NCBI GenBank assembly: GCA_964565865.1
Contig: CAZMGM010000004.1
Location: 55,175 to 119,174, forward strand
Direction of reading: 5' to 3'
Length of the DNA stretch: 64,000 bases
Origin: CBDAPI01 sp964565865
GTDB taxonomy: Bacteria; Acidobacteriota; UBA6911; RPQK01; CBDAPI01
In this document: one piece after another, positions 34,432 through 41,726 of the stretch
Layout of the letters: every line of letters begins with the position of its first letter
Numbering within the stretch: position 1 is the stretch's first letter
The notes under the pieces: generated by a model
The model's input: only the letters and a program-made list of their open reading frames with translations
Told to the model about the DNA's origin: nothing
Database searches by the model: none
Translations under genes and position numbers: made by a program

Positions 34432-36366
34432 ATGGTATCGATTAAGACGTATCTGCAGGCGGCGGTCCTGCTCATAACGGCATCCTTCTCGGTCCTTGAT
34501 TTGAGAGGCCAGCCAGGGGGCTCTCCTCCTCGGAGCCCGGAACCAGAGCCGGTGGTGGTTACGGTTTCCGCGCAGCGACTTCCGCTGAGCGAGGTCTCCG
34601 CTTCGGTCTCGGTGATTTCTCGGAATGACATTGAAGACAGCCATGCGGAGACGATCGTCGAGCTGTTGCAGCACACGCCCTTTGTCTACCTGTCTCAGAT
34701 AGGGGGACGCGGAGGATTGAGCACGGTCTCGGTGCGGGGCGGGGATGCCAATTTTACTCTGGTCATGATTGATGGGATTCCCCTGAACGATCCCAACAAC
34801 ATTCTGGGAGGTGCATTTGATCTTGCAGCTTTCAGTCTCGACCGGGTCGATCGGATCGAGATTGTTCGAGGACCGATGTCGGTTCGGCACGGATCGGAGG
34901 CGATTTCCGGGATTATTAACATCATCACTCGAAAGGGCGAAGGAGAACCCGAAGTGGCGTTAGACGTTTTGGGCGGATCCTTTGATACGTGGCAGCTTGC
35001 AGCTCGCAGCCACGGCCGGCTCAAGGCCTGGCACTACTCGCTCGATGTGTCCCATTTGCAGGTTGGAGAACAGGTCGAGAAAGAAGATCTGGAGCGAACC
35101 TCCTTCTCGATTGGAACCGGAGTGAGCCTGGGAAGAGAGTCGGCTGTCGACTTCCATTTTCGCCTGCATGACCGCCAGGCTCAGGGTTTTCCACCGAACG
35201 GAGGGGGATCCGAATTCTCAATACTTAGTGAGCCCCAGCATTCGGATGTCGAGGAAACGGTCTTTGGTGCAACCTGGCTTCAAGAGTTCACCGGAAGCTG
35301 GTTCCAGCAGCTCCGATTTGATTATTACAACCGCCTCGAAGACATCCGGACGCCTCCCATTCTGGACCAGGTTTCCCCCGGCTTCAACTCGCTGCCCGGG
35401 ATCGACTCAAACAGCAACTTCGAGAGGATCCGCCTTCAGTTTGACCACTATTGGCATTTCGGGTCGCACTGGAAGGCCGGCGCCGAACTTTCCTATAGAA
35501 CGGAAGAAGGTGAAGTCGACGCGGTCATTGCCGACCTTTTGCCAGGCGGTTTTCTAAAGGAGAGAGACGTCTGGTCCTGGGGCGGAGAGCTACGCTATGC
35601 CCGGAAGAGATATCAGTTTGACATGGGCCTACGTGTCGATGACAGCGAAGATTTTGTCATCGAGACTTCCCCCAGGTTGGGGGGAAGCATTCGAATAGGA
35701 TCCCATCAAACGCGTCTTAGAGCCAGCTGGGCAAAAGGTTTCAAATTACCGTCCTTTTTTGCGCTGGGAGAGCCGAATGTTGGCAATCCCGACCTCAAAC
35801 CGGAAAAGAGCCGTGGCTTCGATGCAGGAATTGAGCAGCCATTCGGTCACGGAAGGGGGACAATGTCCATCATCTACTACCGCAACCGATTCAGGGATCT
35901 GATTGACTTTAGTCCGGAACAGTTCCGCCTCGTCAACCGTTCGCGAGTGCGGACGCAGGGCATAGAGGCAGAGGGACGCAGCAAACTGTGGAAATCCGTT
36001 CAACTCGCCGGTCACCTCACCTATGTGGATTTTGAGATCGAAGGGTCAGACGAACCGTTGCGAGATCGTCCCCGATGGCGGGGAGGCGTTCGTCTGGACT
36101 GGGAATTCCATCATCTGGCCCGGCTTCATGTCGACAACTCCTGGGTGGGACCACGTTTCGATTTCCAGATCCCGGTGCCCGAGCAGGTCCAGGTGGGAGG
36201 CTACATGCTCACCGCGTTGGCCTTGAGTTACCATCCCGCAGAGAACCTGACCCTGTTCGCCCGATTCGATAATCTGCTGGACCGTCAGTTCCACCACTTT
36301 GTGGGATTTCCTGACCCCGGCATCTATGTTCGCTTTGGGATGAGATACAGATTCCGGTTCAATTGA
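34432..36366 (+). CDS. TonB-dependent outer-membrane receptor (BtuB/CirA-like)
   Basis: 644 residues from the ATG at 34432, which gives a clean signal peptide (MVSIKTYLQAAVLLITASF); an upstream ATG at 34333 adds 33 residues. The plug domain (about 45-165) has VVVTVSAQRLPLSEV (TonB-box-like start), DANFTLVMIDGIPLNDPNN, and IEIVRGPMSVRHGSEAISGI. A 22-strand barrel follows, ending in FGMRYRFRFN. It imports a scarce nutrient across the outer membrane. The substrate is unknown; the size and plug suit vitamin B12, haem or a siderophore. No cobalamin riboswitch is seen. It follows the sirtuin by 108 bp. Confidence 0.88.
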   Translation: MVSIKTYLQAAVLLITASFSVLDLRGQPGGSPPRSPEPEPVVVTVSAQRLPLSEVSASVSVISRNDIEDSHAETIVELLQHTPFVYLSQIGGRGGLSTVSVRGGDANFTLVMIDGIPLNDPNNILGGAFDLAAFSLDRVDRIEIVRGPMSVRHGSEAISGIINIITRKGEGEPEVALDVLGGSFDTWQLAARSHGRLKAWHYSLDVSHLQVGEQVEKEDLERTSFSIGTGVSLGRESAVDFHFRLHDRQAQGFPPNGGGSEFSILSEPQHSDVEETVFGATWLQEFTGSWFQQLRFDYYNRLEDIRTPPILDQVSPGFNSLPGIDSNSNFERIRLQFDHYWHFGSHWKAGAELSYRTEEGEVDAVIADLLPGGFLKERDVWSWGGELRYARKRYQFDMGLRVDDSEDFVIETSPRLGGSIRIGSHQTRLRASWAKGFKLPSFFALGEPNVGNPDLKPEKSRGFDAGIEQPFGHGRGTMSIIYYRNRFRDLIDFSPEQFRLVNRSRVRTQGIEAEGRSKLWKSVQLAGHLTYVDFEIEGSDEPLRDRPRWRGGVRLDWEFHHLARLHVDNSWVGPRFDFQIPVPEQVQVGGYMLTALALSYHPAENLTLFARFDNLLDRQFHHFVGFPDPGIYVRFGMRYRFRFN

Positions 36367-36421
36367 GTGCTCAGGGCAACGCCTGCCTACCCCGCCTCGC
36401 GCCCTAAAAAAGATCCAACAA

Positions 36422-36437
36422 AGTGACCATAGTCACA
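36422..36437 (+). promoter_or_regulatory. Possible CRP/FNR-family operator
   Basis: AGTGA-CCATAG-TCACA contains a perfect GTGAC-CATA-GTCAC palindrome and matches TGTGA-N6-TCACA at 9 of 10 positions. It lies 122 bp before the small zinc-finger gene, in the gap after the TonB receptor. Found by eye, with no estimate of how often such sites occur by chance. Confidence 0.4.
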
Positions 36438-36558
36438 TCCAAATCCCTCTGTCTAGGAGAATGGGTTGAGCGGAAGAAAATGCGCTTTTTTTGAAACTTT
36501 TGGGGGCATGCCTCGCTCTTATAGGGTGATTCATAGGACTTCATAGGAGATTCTTACC

Positions 36559-36825
36559 ATGATTCTCACAGAGATTTGTGATATCCGAGTGGTTGCTCGC
36601 TTTCTCAACAACGAGCTCGAGCTGGACCCGAAGCTTGATTTTCTGGAGCATCTTGAGGAATGCAAGCAGTGCTGGGGCGAAGTATACAACGCACGTAAAA
36701 AGGAGCATCCCCATTACTACAAGAAGACTTCCCGCCGTCTCAAAGTAACCGAGAAAGAATTGGCTAAACTCAACGGTGTTGCCGCCGAGGAGAACGAGAA
36801 AGAGAGCTCCTACCAGATGGCCTAG
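36559..36825 (+). CDS. Small zinc-finger protein (anti-sigma-like HxxxCxxC motif)
   Basis: 88 residues. The N-terminal half contains HLEECKQC, the HxxxCxxC zinc motif of zf-HC2/anti-sigma factor proteins, after a short helix (ARFLNNELELDPKLDFLEH). The C-terminal half is Lys/Glu-rich with no membrane segment. It is therefore likely a soluble zinc-binding regulator, possibly a stand-alone anti-sigma module, but there is no sigma-factor gene beside it. ATAGGAGA sits upstream of the ATG. It is well separated from its neighbours and may be the target of the CRP-like site. Confidence 0.65.
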   Translation: MILTEICDIRVVARFLNNELELDPKLDFLEHLEECKQCWGEVYNARKKEHPHYYKKTSRRLKVTEKELAKLNGVAAEENEKESSYQMA

Positions 36826-37316
36826 TAGCCCGCATCTGGACTCCTCCTGATACAGTTAAACACTTTAGATCTAGAACTTTAGATACCGTCTAGCCTAAGG
36901 GAGGAATCCATGTCATCATGGTAAGAGTTGCGCCTTTTAGCTGTGTTTCTCGTGGTCTCCGATGAACCCGCATCGGTTTCCTCCTCGTGCCTTGCCATCG
37001 AACGTAGTTCCCCGGCGCACGCCCGCGCGCGACTTTTACCACGGAATGCCAGTGGCTTGCTGCCCTCGGGATCACGATAATCGGCATTGTCCTAACTTCT
37101 GCATAAGACACGACAACGTCGGTTTTCGGAAATCCTCCTTGTTTCCCGAATCATGCAAAGCTAGAATTGCGCACCGTGGGTTGGACCCGGGCCGCCTGCT
37201 CGGGCCAGACCCTTTCTGAGGATCAGTCGCCTGGGTGATGCGCGACAGGTCTTCAAATCAGGCTATGCCTGTTCGAAGAGATCCGCGTATCTTAATGGCT
37301 TATTTGGAGGAAAACT
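36826..37316 (+). other. Gene-free region with a stranded ribosome binding site
   Basis: 491 bp without an intact gene. At 36896-36906 a near-perfect GGGAGGA precedes an ATG (36910) that opens only four codons (MSSW, stop). Beyond it, two short hydrophobic stretches occur in different frames: LLAVFLVVS just after, and WLAALGITIIGIVLTSA ending in TAA near 37106. This could be the wreck of a small two-helix membrane protein, but no family is recognised. Confidence 0.35.
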
Positions 37317-37481
37317 GTGGGGTTTATCTGGCTGGGTTTGAGTGTTTGCCTGCTGGGACTGCTCTTGCTCTCGATCTTCGGACTATCGGGTTCGGCGAAC
37401 TCGATTCTCAGCCTCTGGGGCTACCGGATCGGATTGCTGCTGTTGCTACTCGGCCTTTCGCTATGTGTACTGTTGACCTAG
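37317..37481 (+). CDS. Small two-helix membrane protein
   Basis: 54 codons with a GTG start, preceded by TTGGAGGAAAACT, a strong Shine-Dalgarno six bases before the GTG. The product is almost wholly hydrophobic: FIWLGLSVCLLGLLLLSIFG, a short turn (LSGSANSILSLWGYR), then IGLLLLLLGLSLCVLL. This suggests a helical hairpin in the inner membrane. No family recognised. It is 51 bp upstream of the 219-residue gene and the ferredoxin, in the same direction, so probably one operon of redox or membrane function. Confidence 0.6.
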   Translation: MGFIWLGLSVCLLGLLLLSIFGLSGSANSILSLWGYRIGLLLLLLGLSLCVLLT

Positions 37482-37532
37482 CTATAACGAATACGATGAC
37501 GTCGTATCTATTCATAAAAGGGAGTATTTCTT

Positions 37533-38192
37533 GTGGGATCCAATAGATCCAAGGACTTGAGTAACATCCCTGCTGTGAATGTGGAACGAGGCGGAGTTCA
37601 TTTCCGCTACCTTGTTTTTCAGCTGCAATGCAAGTTCGTTGCCAAGCTATGGCCACGATTTCAATATCTCTCGCCGGAGCAATCCGACGAGACCAGGCTC
37701 CTGGTCCGAGCTCTCAACTTTCGACCCTACCGAGACGAACTGGAGCAACAGATCATTAATTGGACCTGGCAGGGCCTGGAAGAGTTCGGATTCGACGAAT
37801 CCGGAGCGCAGCTCAGTGTGGGTGGTGGTGGAACACTTAACATTAATCCTTATTACGGAACCGTTACCCTTTTTGGCGAGAGCCCGGAGTATGGTCCCGA
37901 GGAAGAGCGGGAAGCCGTTGCCCGGCTGGTCCAGGAACGGTTCTCAGGCCACGAGATTTCCTGGTTCGAAACGGGCTATTTCAAAGAACAGGAAGGAATA
38001 GCTAAGAAAGAAAAAGCGAAGGCCGCGGCCGAACGAGCTGCCAGGAAGGCTGAGCGGCAAAAGTCCGCAACCTCTGAATCTGGGGCTACTGCCCGGTCCT
38101 CACAGGCAACGCAAATCCCAGAGGAAACACCTCCTTCTCCAAGCTCGGATACCGCCCCCGAGCCCCATGGTGAAAACGGGAGTTCACCATAA
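37533..38192 (+). CDS. Conserved-looking protein of unknown function upstream of a ferredoxin
   Basis: 219 residues, GTG start with GGGAG about ten bases upstream. Residues 15-145 look like a compact alpha/beta domain (GVHFRYLVFQLQCKFVAKLW, LVRALNFRPYRDELEQQIINW, ISWFETGYFKEQEG). Residues 147-219 are a Lys/Ala coiled helix (KKEKAKAAAERAARKAERQK) then a Ser/Pro/Thr tail. No signal peptide, catalytic motif or cofactor site is visible. I do not recognise the family. Its stop overlaps the ferredoxin ATG by one base (TAATG), so the two proteins are made together and probably interact. Confidence 0.6.
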   Translation: MGSNRSKDLSNIPAVNVERGGVHFRYLVFQLQCKFVAKLWPRFQYLSPEQSDETRLLVRALNFRPYRDELEQQIINWTWQGLEEFGFDESGAQLSVGGGGTLNINPYYGTVTLFGESPEYGPEEEREAVARLVQERFSGHEISWFETGYFKEQEGIAKKEKAKAAAERAARKAERQKSATSESGATARSSQATQIPEETPPSPSSDTAPEPHGENGSSP

Positions 38193-38533
38193 TGTCTGTA
38201 GATCCTCTGAAAGACCCTACAACGGTCAAACAAAGCCATCGACGCAAGAGGAAGCCTCGCATTATTGCGGTCATCAACGCGGCCTGCACCGGTTGTGCCG
38301 GATCGCCCGCCTGTGTCGATTACTGTCCGGTAGAAAACTGCATGGTATGGGTGACCGATCCGGAAGCTCCGCCTTTCGGCCGCATTGAAGTCGATCCCCT
38401 TCTCTGCATCGGCTGCAAGCTGTGTATCAGCAAGGGGCCCAACGATACCTTCCTGGACGGGTGTCCCTGGGACGCCATTGACATGGTCGATGTCGCGCAG
38501 GTGGAAGCCCACCTGGGTCCGCTTCCCTGGTGA
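38192..38533 (+). CDS. Two-cluster ferredoxin (2x[4Fe-4S])
   Basis: 113 residues. The first cluster site is CTGCAGSPACVDYCP (CxxC, then C, then CP), and NCMVWV follows. The second is CIGCKLC with a distant Cys in the C-terminal GCPWDAI, where a long insertion (ISKGPNDTFLD) separates the last ligand. It carries low-potential electrons in the cytoplasm. The N-terminal 28 residues are basic. It overlaps the 219-residue gene, forming an operon. The redox partner is not evident in the window. Confidence 0.85.
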   Translation: MSVDPLKDPTTVKQSHRRKRKPRIIAVINAACTGCAGSPACVDYCPVENCMVWVTDPEAPPFGRIEVDPLLCIGCKLCISKGPNDTFLDGCPWDAIDMVDVAQVEAHLGPLPW

Positions 38534-38569
38534 ACAGATTCTATTGCTACGGCGGACGGAAACCTGGAC

Positions 38570-38609
38570 ACAGAACGGCAAGACGTGAGCTGAAGCTCTA
38601 CCGTTCTGT
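38570..38609 (+). terminator. Inverted repeat between convergent genes (possible bidirectional terminator)
   Basis: ACAGAACGG and CCGTTCTGT are perfect 9-base arms around an inner GAGC-TGAA-GCTC hairpin. On the plus strand TCTTT follows. It lies after the ferredoxin and overlaps the last codons of the convergent HEAT-repeat gene. The T-tract is short, so termination is plausible but not certain. Confidence 0.45.
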
Positions 38610-39470
38610 TCTTTCCCGGGATCTTTTCGAGAGACGGCCCCGAATCGCCCGGGCTGTCACCTGGGCTTGGCTTCTCAACTCCTCCGTGTATTCCAGATTG
38701 TGTGTGTAAGGTTCGACCAGCTCCAATTCGCTTTCTCCACCGATCAGGTACAGAGCTCGAAGAGACTCTCTGACATGCTCCGGGTCGGGTGAGAGGACGA
38801 GTAGAACCCGTCCTTGAGCAACGACCTCTTCGTCGGTTGCTTTTACCTCCAGCACCCTGCCTCTCAAATCTGAGCCAACCGTCGCCTGATGTCCCCCTTC
38901 ACGGGTCACGATCGCCAGCTCCACATCACTGTGCACCCATTGCCCCAATTTGGCTCGAAGCTCTACTCGCCCGTCAGCAGGGCTTTTGACCAGCCAGTTT
39001 TTCAGCATTGAACGCAATTCTTCGAGTGCCGCCAGGTCCTGGAATCTGACTACTGCCAATGCTGCATTGCGACGAACCAGGGGGCTTGAATCTTTCAGAC
39101 AGTAAAGCAGTGTTTGATGAAATAGGGCAGATTCATTGTCCTGCCCCATCACCCATGCTGCTTCGGCGCGTATCTGCACTAGAGGATGGGTAGAGAGTGA
39201 AGCTATCTCTGGATACCAGCGGTTGACCTCAGGATCCCGGTTCCGAATCCGTTTGTCGATTTGGACCAGTGCGTGTTGAATGCCTCGGGGGTTACTTTCC
39301 TGGCCAAAGAGCTTTTCTAACTGTTGATCCGTCAGTTCACGACCGAACCAGACACCCCGCCAGAACTGGACCGGAATGAAAATACCAATGATGAAGGCGA
39401 GCAGAATCAGAAGTTTTGATCGAAGCGGAAAGGCTGGTTTGGGTTCCTGGGAATGAGGGGTCGTTGCCAT
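38598..39470 (-). CDS. Membrane-anchored HEAT-repeat protein with a barrel-sandwich (HlyD/lipoyl-like) insert
   Basis: 290 residues. One membrane helix (about 19-38) is followed by HEAT-type helical repeats (about 60-160: LVQIRAEAAWVMGQDNESA, SPLVRRNAALAVVRFQDLAAL). Residues 161-230 then look like a barrel-sandwich hybrid: VKSPADGRVELRAKLGQWVH, mirrored by VGSDLRGRVLEVKATDEEV and QGRVLLVLSP. More helices end the protein. Such modules occur in HlyD adaptors and lipoyl carriers, but the lipoylated DK or the export partners are absent. The combination is unusual. No function is proposed. It stands alone, convergent with the ferredoxin operon. Confidence 0.65.
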   Translation of the reverse strand: MATTPHSQEPKPAFPLRSKLLILLAFIIGIFIPVQFWRGVWFGRELTDQQLEKLFGQESNPRGIQHALVQIDKRIRNRDPEVNRWYPEIASLSTHPLVQIRAEAAWVMGQDNESALFHQTLLYCLKDSSPLVRRNAALAVVRFQDLAALEELRSMLKNWLVKSPADGRVELRAKLGQWVHSDVELAIVTREGGHQATVGSDLRGRVLEVKATDEEVVAQGRVLLVLSPDPEHVRESLRALYLIGGESELELVEPYTHNLEYTEELRSQAQVTARAIRGRLSKRSRERTER

Positions 39471-39620
39471 TGGAGTGAGTGATTATCTCACGTTCCGGGT
39501 TCCGGCTCCCACGTCTTGAGAAGCAAGAACAGAGATAGGCATGAGCCTACCGTTAACGACCGGCTTACGCTGTGTTGTTCTGTTGCAGTCCGTCAGATAC
39601 CTTCAACCGACATCCGAAGC

Positions 39621-39649
39621 TTGCATCTCCCTAAGCGAGTGCTTAATAT
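39621..39649 (+). promoter_or_regulatory. Promoter of the imuA-imuB-dnaE2 cassette
   Basis: TTGCAT and TAATAT with a 17-base spacer, 22 bp before the chosen imuA start. A GTTC-N7-GTCC site at 39577-39591 is close to the alphaproteobacterial LexA box, but LexA sites of this lineage are unknown to me. Confidence 0.4.
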
Positions 39650-39671
39650 AGGTGAAGAAAAGGTGAACACC

Positions 39672-40355
39672 ATGGCTTGTCCTCTCTACTCAAAACCCGA
39701 AACCTATATTCCTACCGGCATTACGTCGTTGGACAAACTACTGCACGGAGGTCTTCCGATGGGAGCCATTTCAGAATTGACGGGCTCTTTCTCGAGTGGG
39801 AAAACAAGCGTGCTTTTCACCTTTCTTGCTAGGGCTACTTCCGAACATTTGCGCGTCGCTTATATTGATACCTTTGACACATTTGACCCCTGCTATGCCC
39901 AGACCTCCGGAATCCGCTTACAGCAACTGTTGTGGATCCGTTTCCAAAGGGGTTCTTTCTCGAACAGGATCAAAAAGTCATTAAAAGCCGCTGACATTCT
40001 GGCTCGCTCTCAGGACTTTGGGGTCATCGTCCTCGACCTGGAAACCGCTTCGGAGCGTACTCCAAAAGCAGTAATTCAGAAAGTTCCCTTTCACTGCTGG
40101 TTTCGAATAAAAAAGGTGCTTCATCATAAGAAGGTCGCTTTTCTGCTGGTTTCGAACAGTTCCAGTGCAGGGAGTGCAGCCAACACTGTACTTGGTCTGG
40201 ACAGATCATCGGTTCGGTGGCGGTCGACCCGGCCTGCATCTCAACCGAACTTTTCCAACCATTATCAACTCTTACGAGGACTCACAACCCGAGTGAGTTT
40301 GCTTCGGGGCAGGTATCATGGCCAGGTCAAAATTCATTGCCATCTACAGCCCTGA
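39672..40355 (+). CDS. imuA: RecA-like mutagenesis protein ImuA
   Basis: 227 residues from the ATG at 39672 (AAGGTG eight bases upstream). It has a RecA/SulA-like ATPase core: ITSLDKLLHGGLPMGAISEL, Walker A GSFSSGKTS, LRVAYIDTFDTFDP (Walker B region), VIVLDLETA. It lacks the DNA-binding loops of RecA. ImuA works with ImuB and the polymerase DnaE2 in damage-induced translesion synthesis. It overlaps imuB by 38 bp, and dnaE2 follows, completing the classical cassette. Upstream in-frame codons back to 39516 exist but precede the promoter. Confidence 0.85.
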   Translation: MACPLYSKPETYIPTGITSLDKLLHGGLPMGAISELTGSFSSGKTSVLFTFLARATSEHLRVAYIDTFDTFDPCYAQTSGIRLQQLLWIRFQRGSFSNRIKKSLKAADILARSQDFGVIVLDLETASERTPKAVIQKVPFHCWFRIKKVLHHKKVAFLLVSNSSSAGSAANTVLGLDRSSVRWRSTRPASQPNFSNHYQLLRGLTTRVSLLRGRYHGQVKIHCHLQP

Positions 40356-41580
40356 TCCGCATTCAACTTTGAGTATTGCCAGATCTTTTTCTCCTCATGT
40401 AGAAAAGCATCTCACGGGTTCCGTTCTCTTCCCTGTTTCCAGACGATATCAGCAACAGGCATGCGACCGGCTGCTTCAAATCAGAATCCAGGCAAAGCCT
40501 CTTCATTTTGGACTAGCTTCCACTCGAACCGTTGCCATTCTGGCCGCCCGTCTGAAGCCTGGCAGCCGAGTCCCGGAAAGACAGACCAGCCAATTCATCC
40601 GACTTTTCGCAACTGAACATTTATTTGCGCTGCATCCCTTCACGGCTGAAGCCTCGGAAATCTTGAGACGGTGGGGAATTCACAAGATCGGTCAACTAGC
40701 CGACCTGCCCCGGTCACAACTAGTGGCTCGAATGGGAAGTGAAGGGCTACAACTTAAGAGGCTGGCTCAAGGAAAAGATCTGAAGCCCTTTGAGCCCCTC
40801 CCTGAGCCGATTAGCTTTGTGGCAGCGGAAGATTTGCAATGGGATATCGAAGACCTGGAACGCTTGACTTTCCTGTTCAGGAAGCTCCTGGAGAAACTGT
40901 GTCGCGAACTGGAGAATCACGGGCTTTCAACCGACCAACTCGATCTCAAGCTGGGACTGAGGGGCAAGAAGTATTATCGGCAATCCATTTCTCTGGCTTT
41001 CCCGATGCGCAATGCTAAAGTCCTGCTGTCGCTATTGCGTCTAAAAATCCAGTCCACCCACCCGGGGGCTCCTATTTCTCGAGTTGAACTGGAGGCGCGG
41101 CCTTCGCGACCCCACATTTTCCAACATTCTTTGCTGGAGCCGAATCAAACCAATCCGGAAAAGTTGTCGCGAACAATTTCCAGGCTGTGTTCACTTGCTG
41201 GTGAATCCAATCTGGGAGTGGCCGTGGCGCTGGACACGCATCAACCGGATCGATTTCGACAGGTTGGTTTTTCAGTTTCCCTCGATAAGCAATCGATTCC
41301 GGAGAACAAAAGAGACCCTGGAGTGAGACTGGTTTTGCGAAGACTGCGTCCTCCTCGTCCGATCGAAGTACACATCCGTCAGATTGTGGACTGCTCCGGT
41401 CCCTGGCGCTCCTCCGGAAACTGGTGGGCAACGGAAAGAGTCCAAGAGTCGCCAAGCCATGACAGCACCGGTTACTGGTCAAGAGACGAGTGGGATATCG
41501 AAATGGTGAATGGCGTAGTGTGTCGTATTTTCTGGGACAAATCTGCAAACCGATACTTTATGGAAGGGGTTTATGACTGA
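40318..41580 (+). CDS. imuB: Y-family-like polymerase accessory protein ImuB
   Basis: 420 residues. It retains the Y-family fingers/thumb and little-finger regions: SFSPHVEKHLTGSVLFPVS, then ILRRWGIHKIGQLADLPRSQLVARMGSEG (HhH), then the little-finger stretch LTFLFRKLLEKLCREL. ImuB is normally catalytically dead and docks DnaE2 onto the sliding clamp. This copy is shorter than usual at the N-terminus: the typical first 60-70 residues of palm are missing, since the protein begins near the FSPxVE segment. It overlaps imuA by 38 bp. The C-terminus (RIFWDKSANRYFMEGVYD) is intact. Confidence 0.85.
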   Translation: MARSKFIAIYSPDPHSTLSIARSFSPHVEKHLTGSVLFPVSRRYQQQACDRLLQIRIQAKPLHFGLASTRTVAILAARLKPGSRVPERQTSQFIRLFATEHLFALHPFTAEASEILRRWGIHKIGQLADLPRSQLVARMGSEGLQLKRLAQGKDLKPFEPLPEPISFVAAEDLQWDIEDLERLTFLFRKLLEKLCRELENHGLSTDQLDLKLGLRGKKYYRQSISLAFPMRNAKVLLSLLRLKIQSTHPGAPISRVELEARPSRPHIFQHSLLEPNQTNPEKLSRTISRLCSLAGESNLGVAVALDTHQPDRFRQVGFSVSLDKQSIPENKRDPGVRLVLRRLRPPRPIEVHIRQIVDCSGPWRSSGNWWATERVQESPSHDSTGYWSRDEWDIEMVNGVVCRIFWDKSANRYFMEGVYD

Positions 41581-41726
41581 GTTCTGGAATCTTTAGAGTG
41601 AGAGCGGCCTCAGGGCCTCGATCACCAGCCGGTCGCCACCCCCAAGATTCCTCACACACCAGTGTGTCCCATTTCACGTTCCACAAACGTTCAACATTCC
41701 ACTTTCAACCAGTAAAACCAGAACTC

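Noticed and set aside
39570..39595. LexA/SOS box before imuA (GTTC-N7-GTCC)
   Set aside because: It has 7 of 8 bases of an alphaproteobacterial box, but the LexA motif of this lineage is unknown and the site is too short to be significant.
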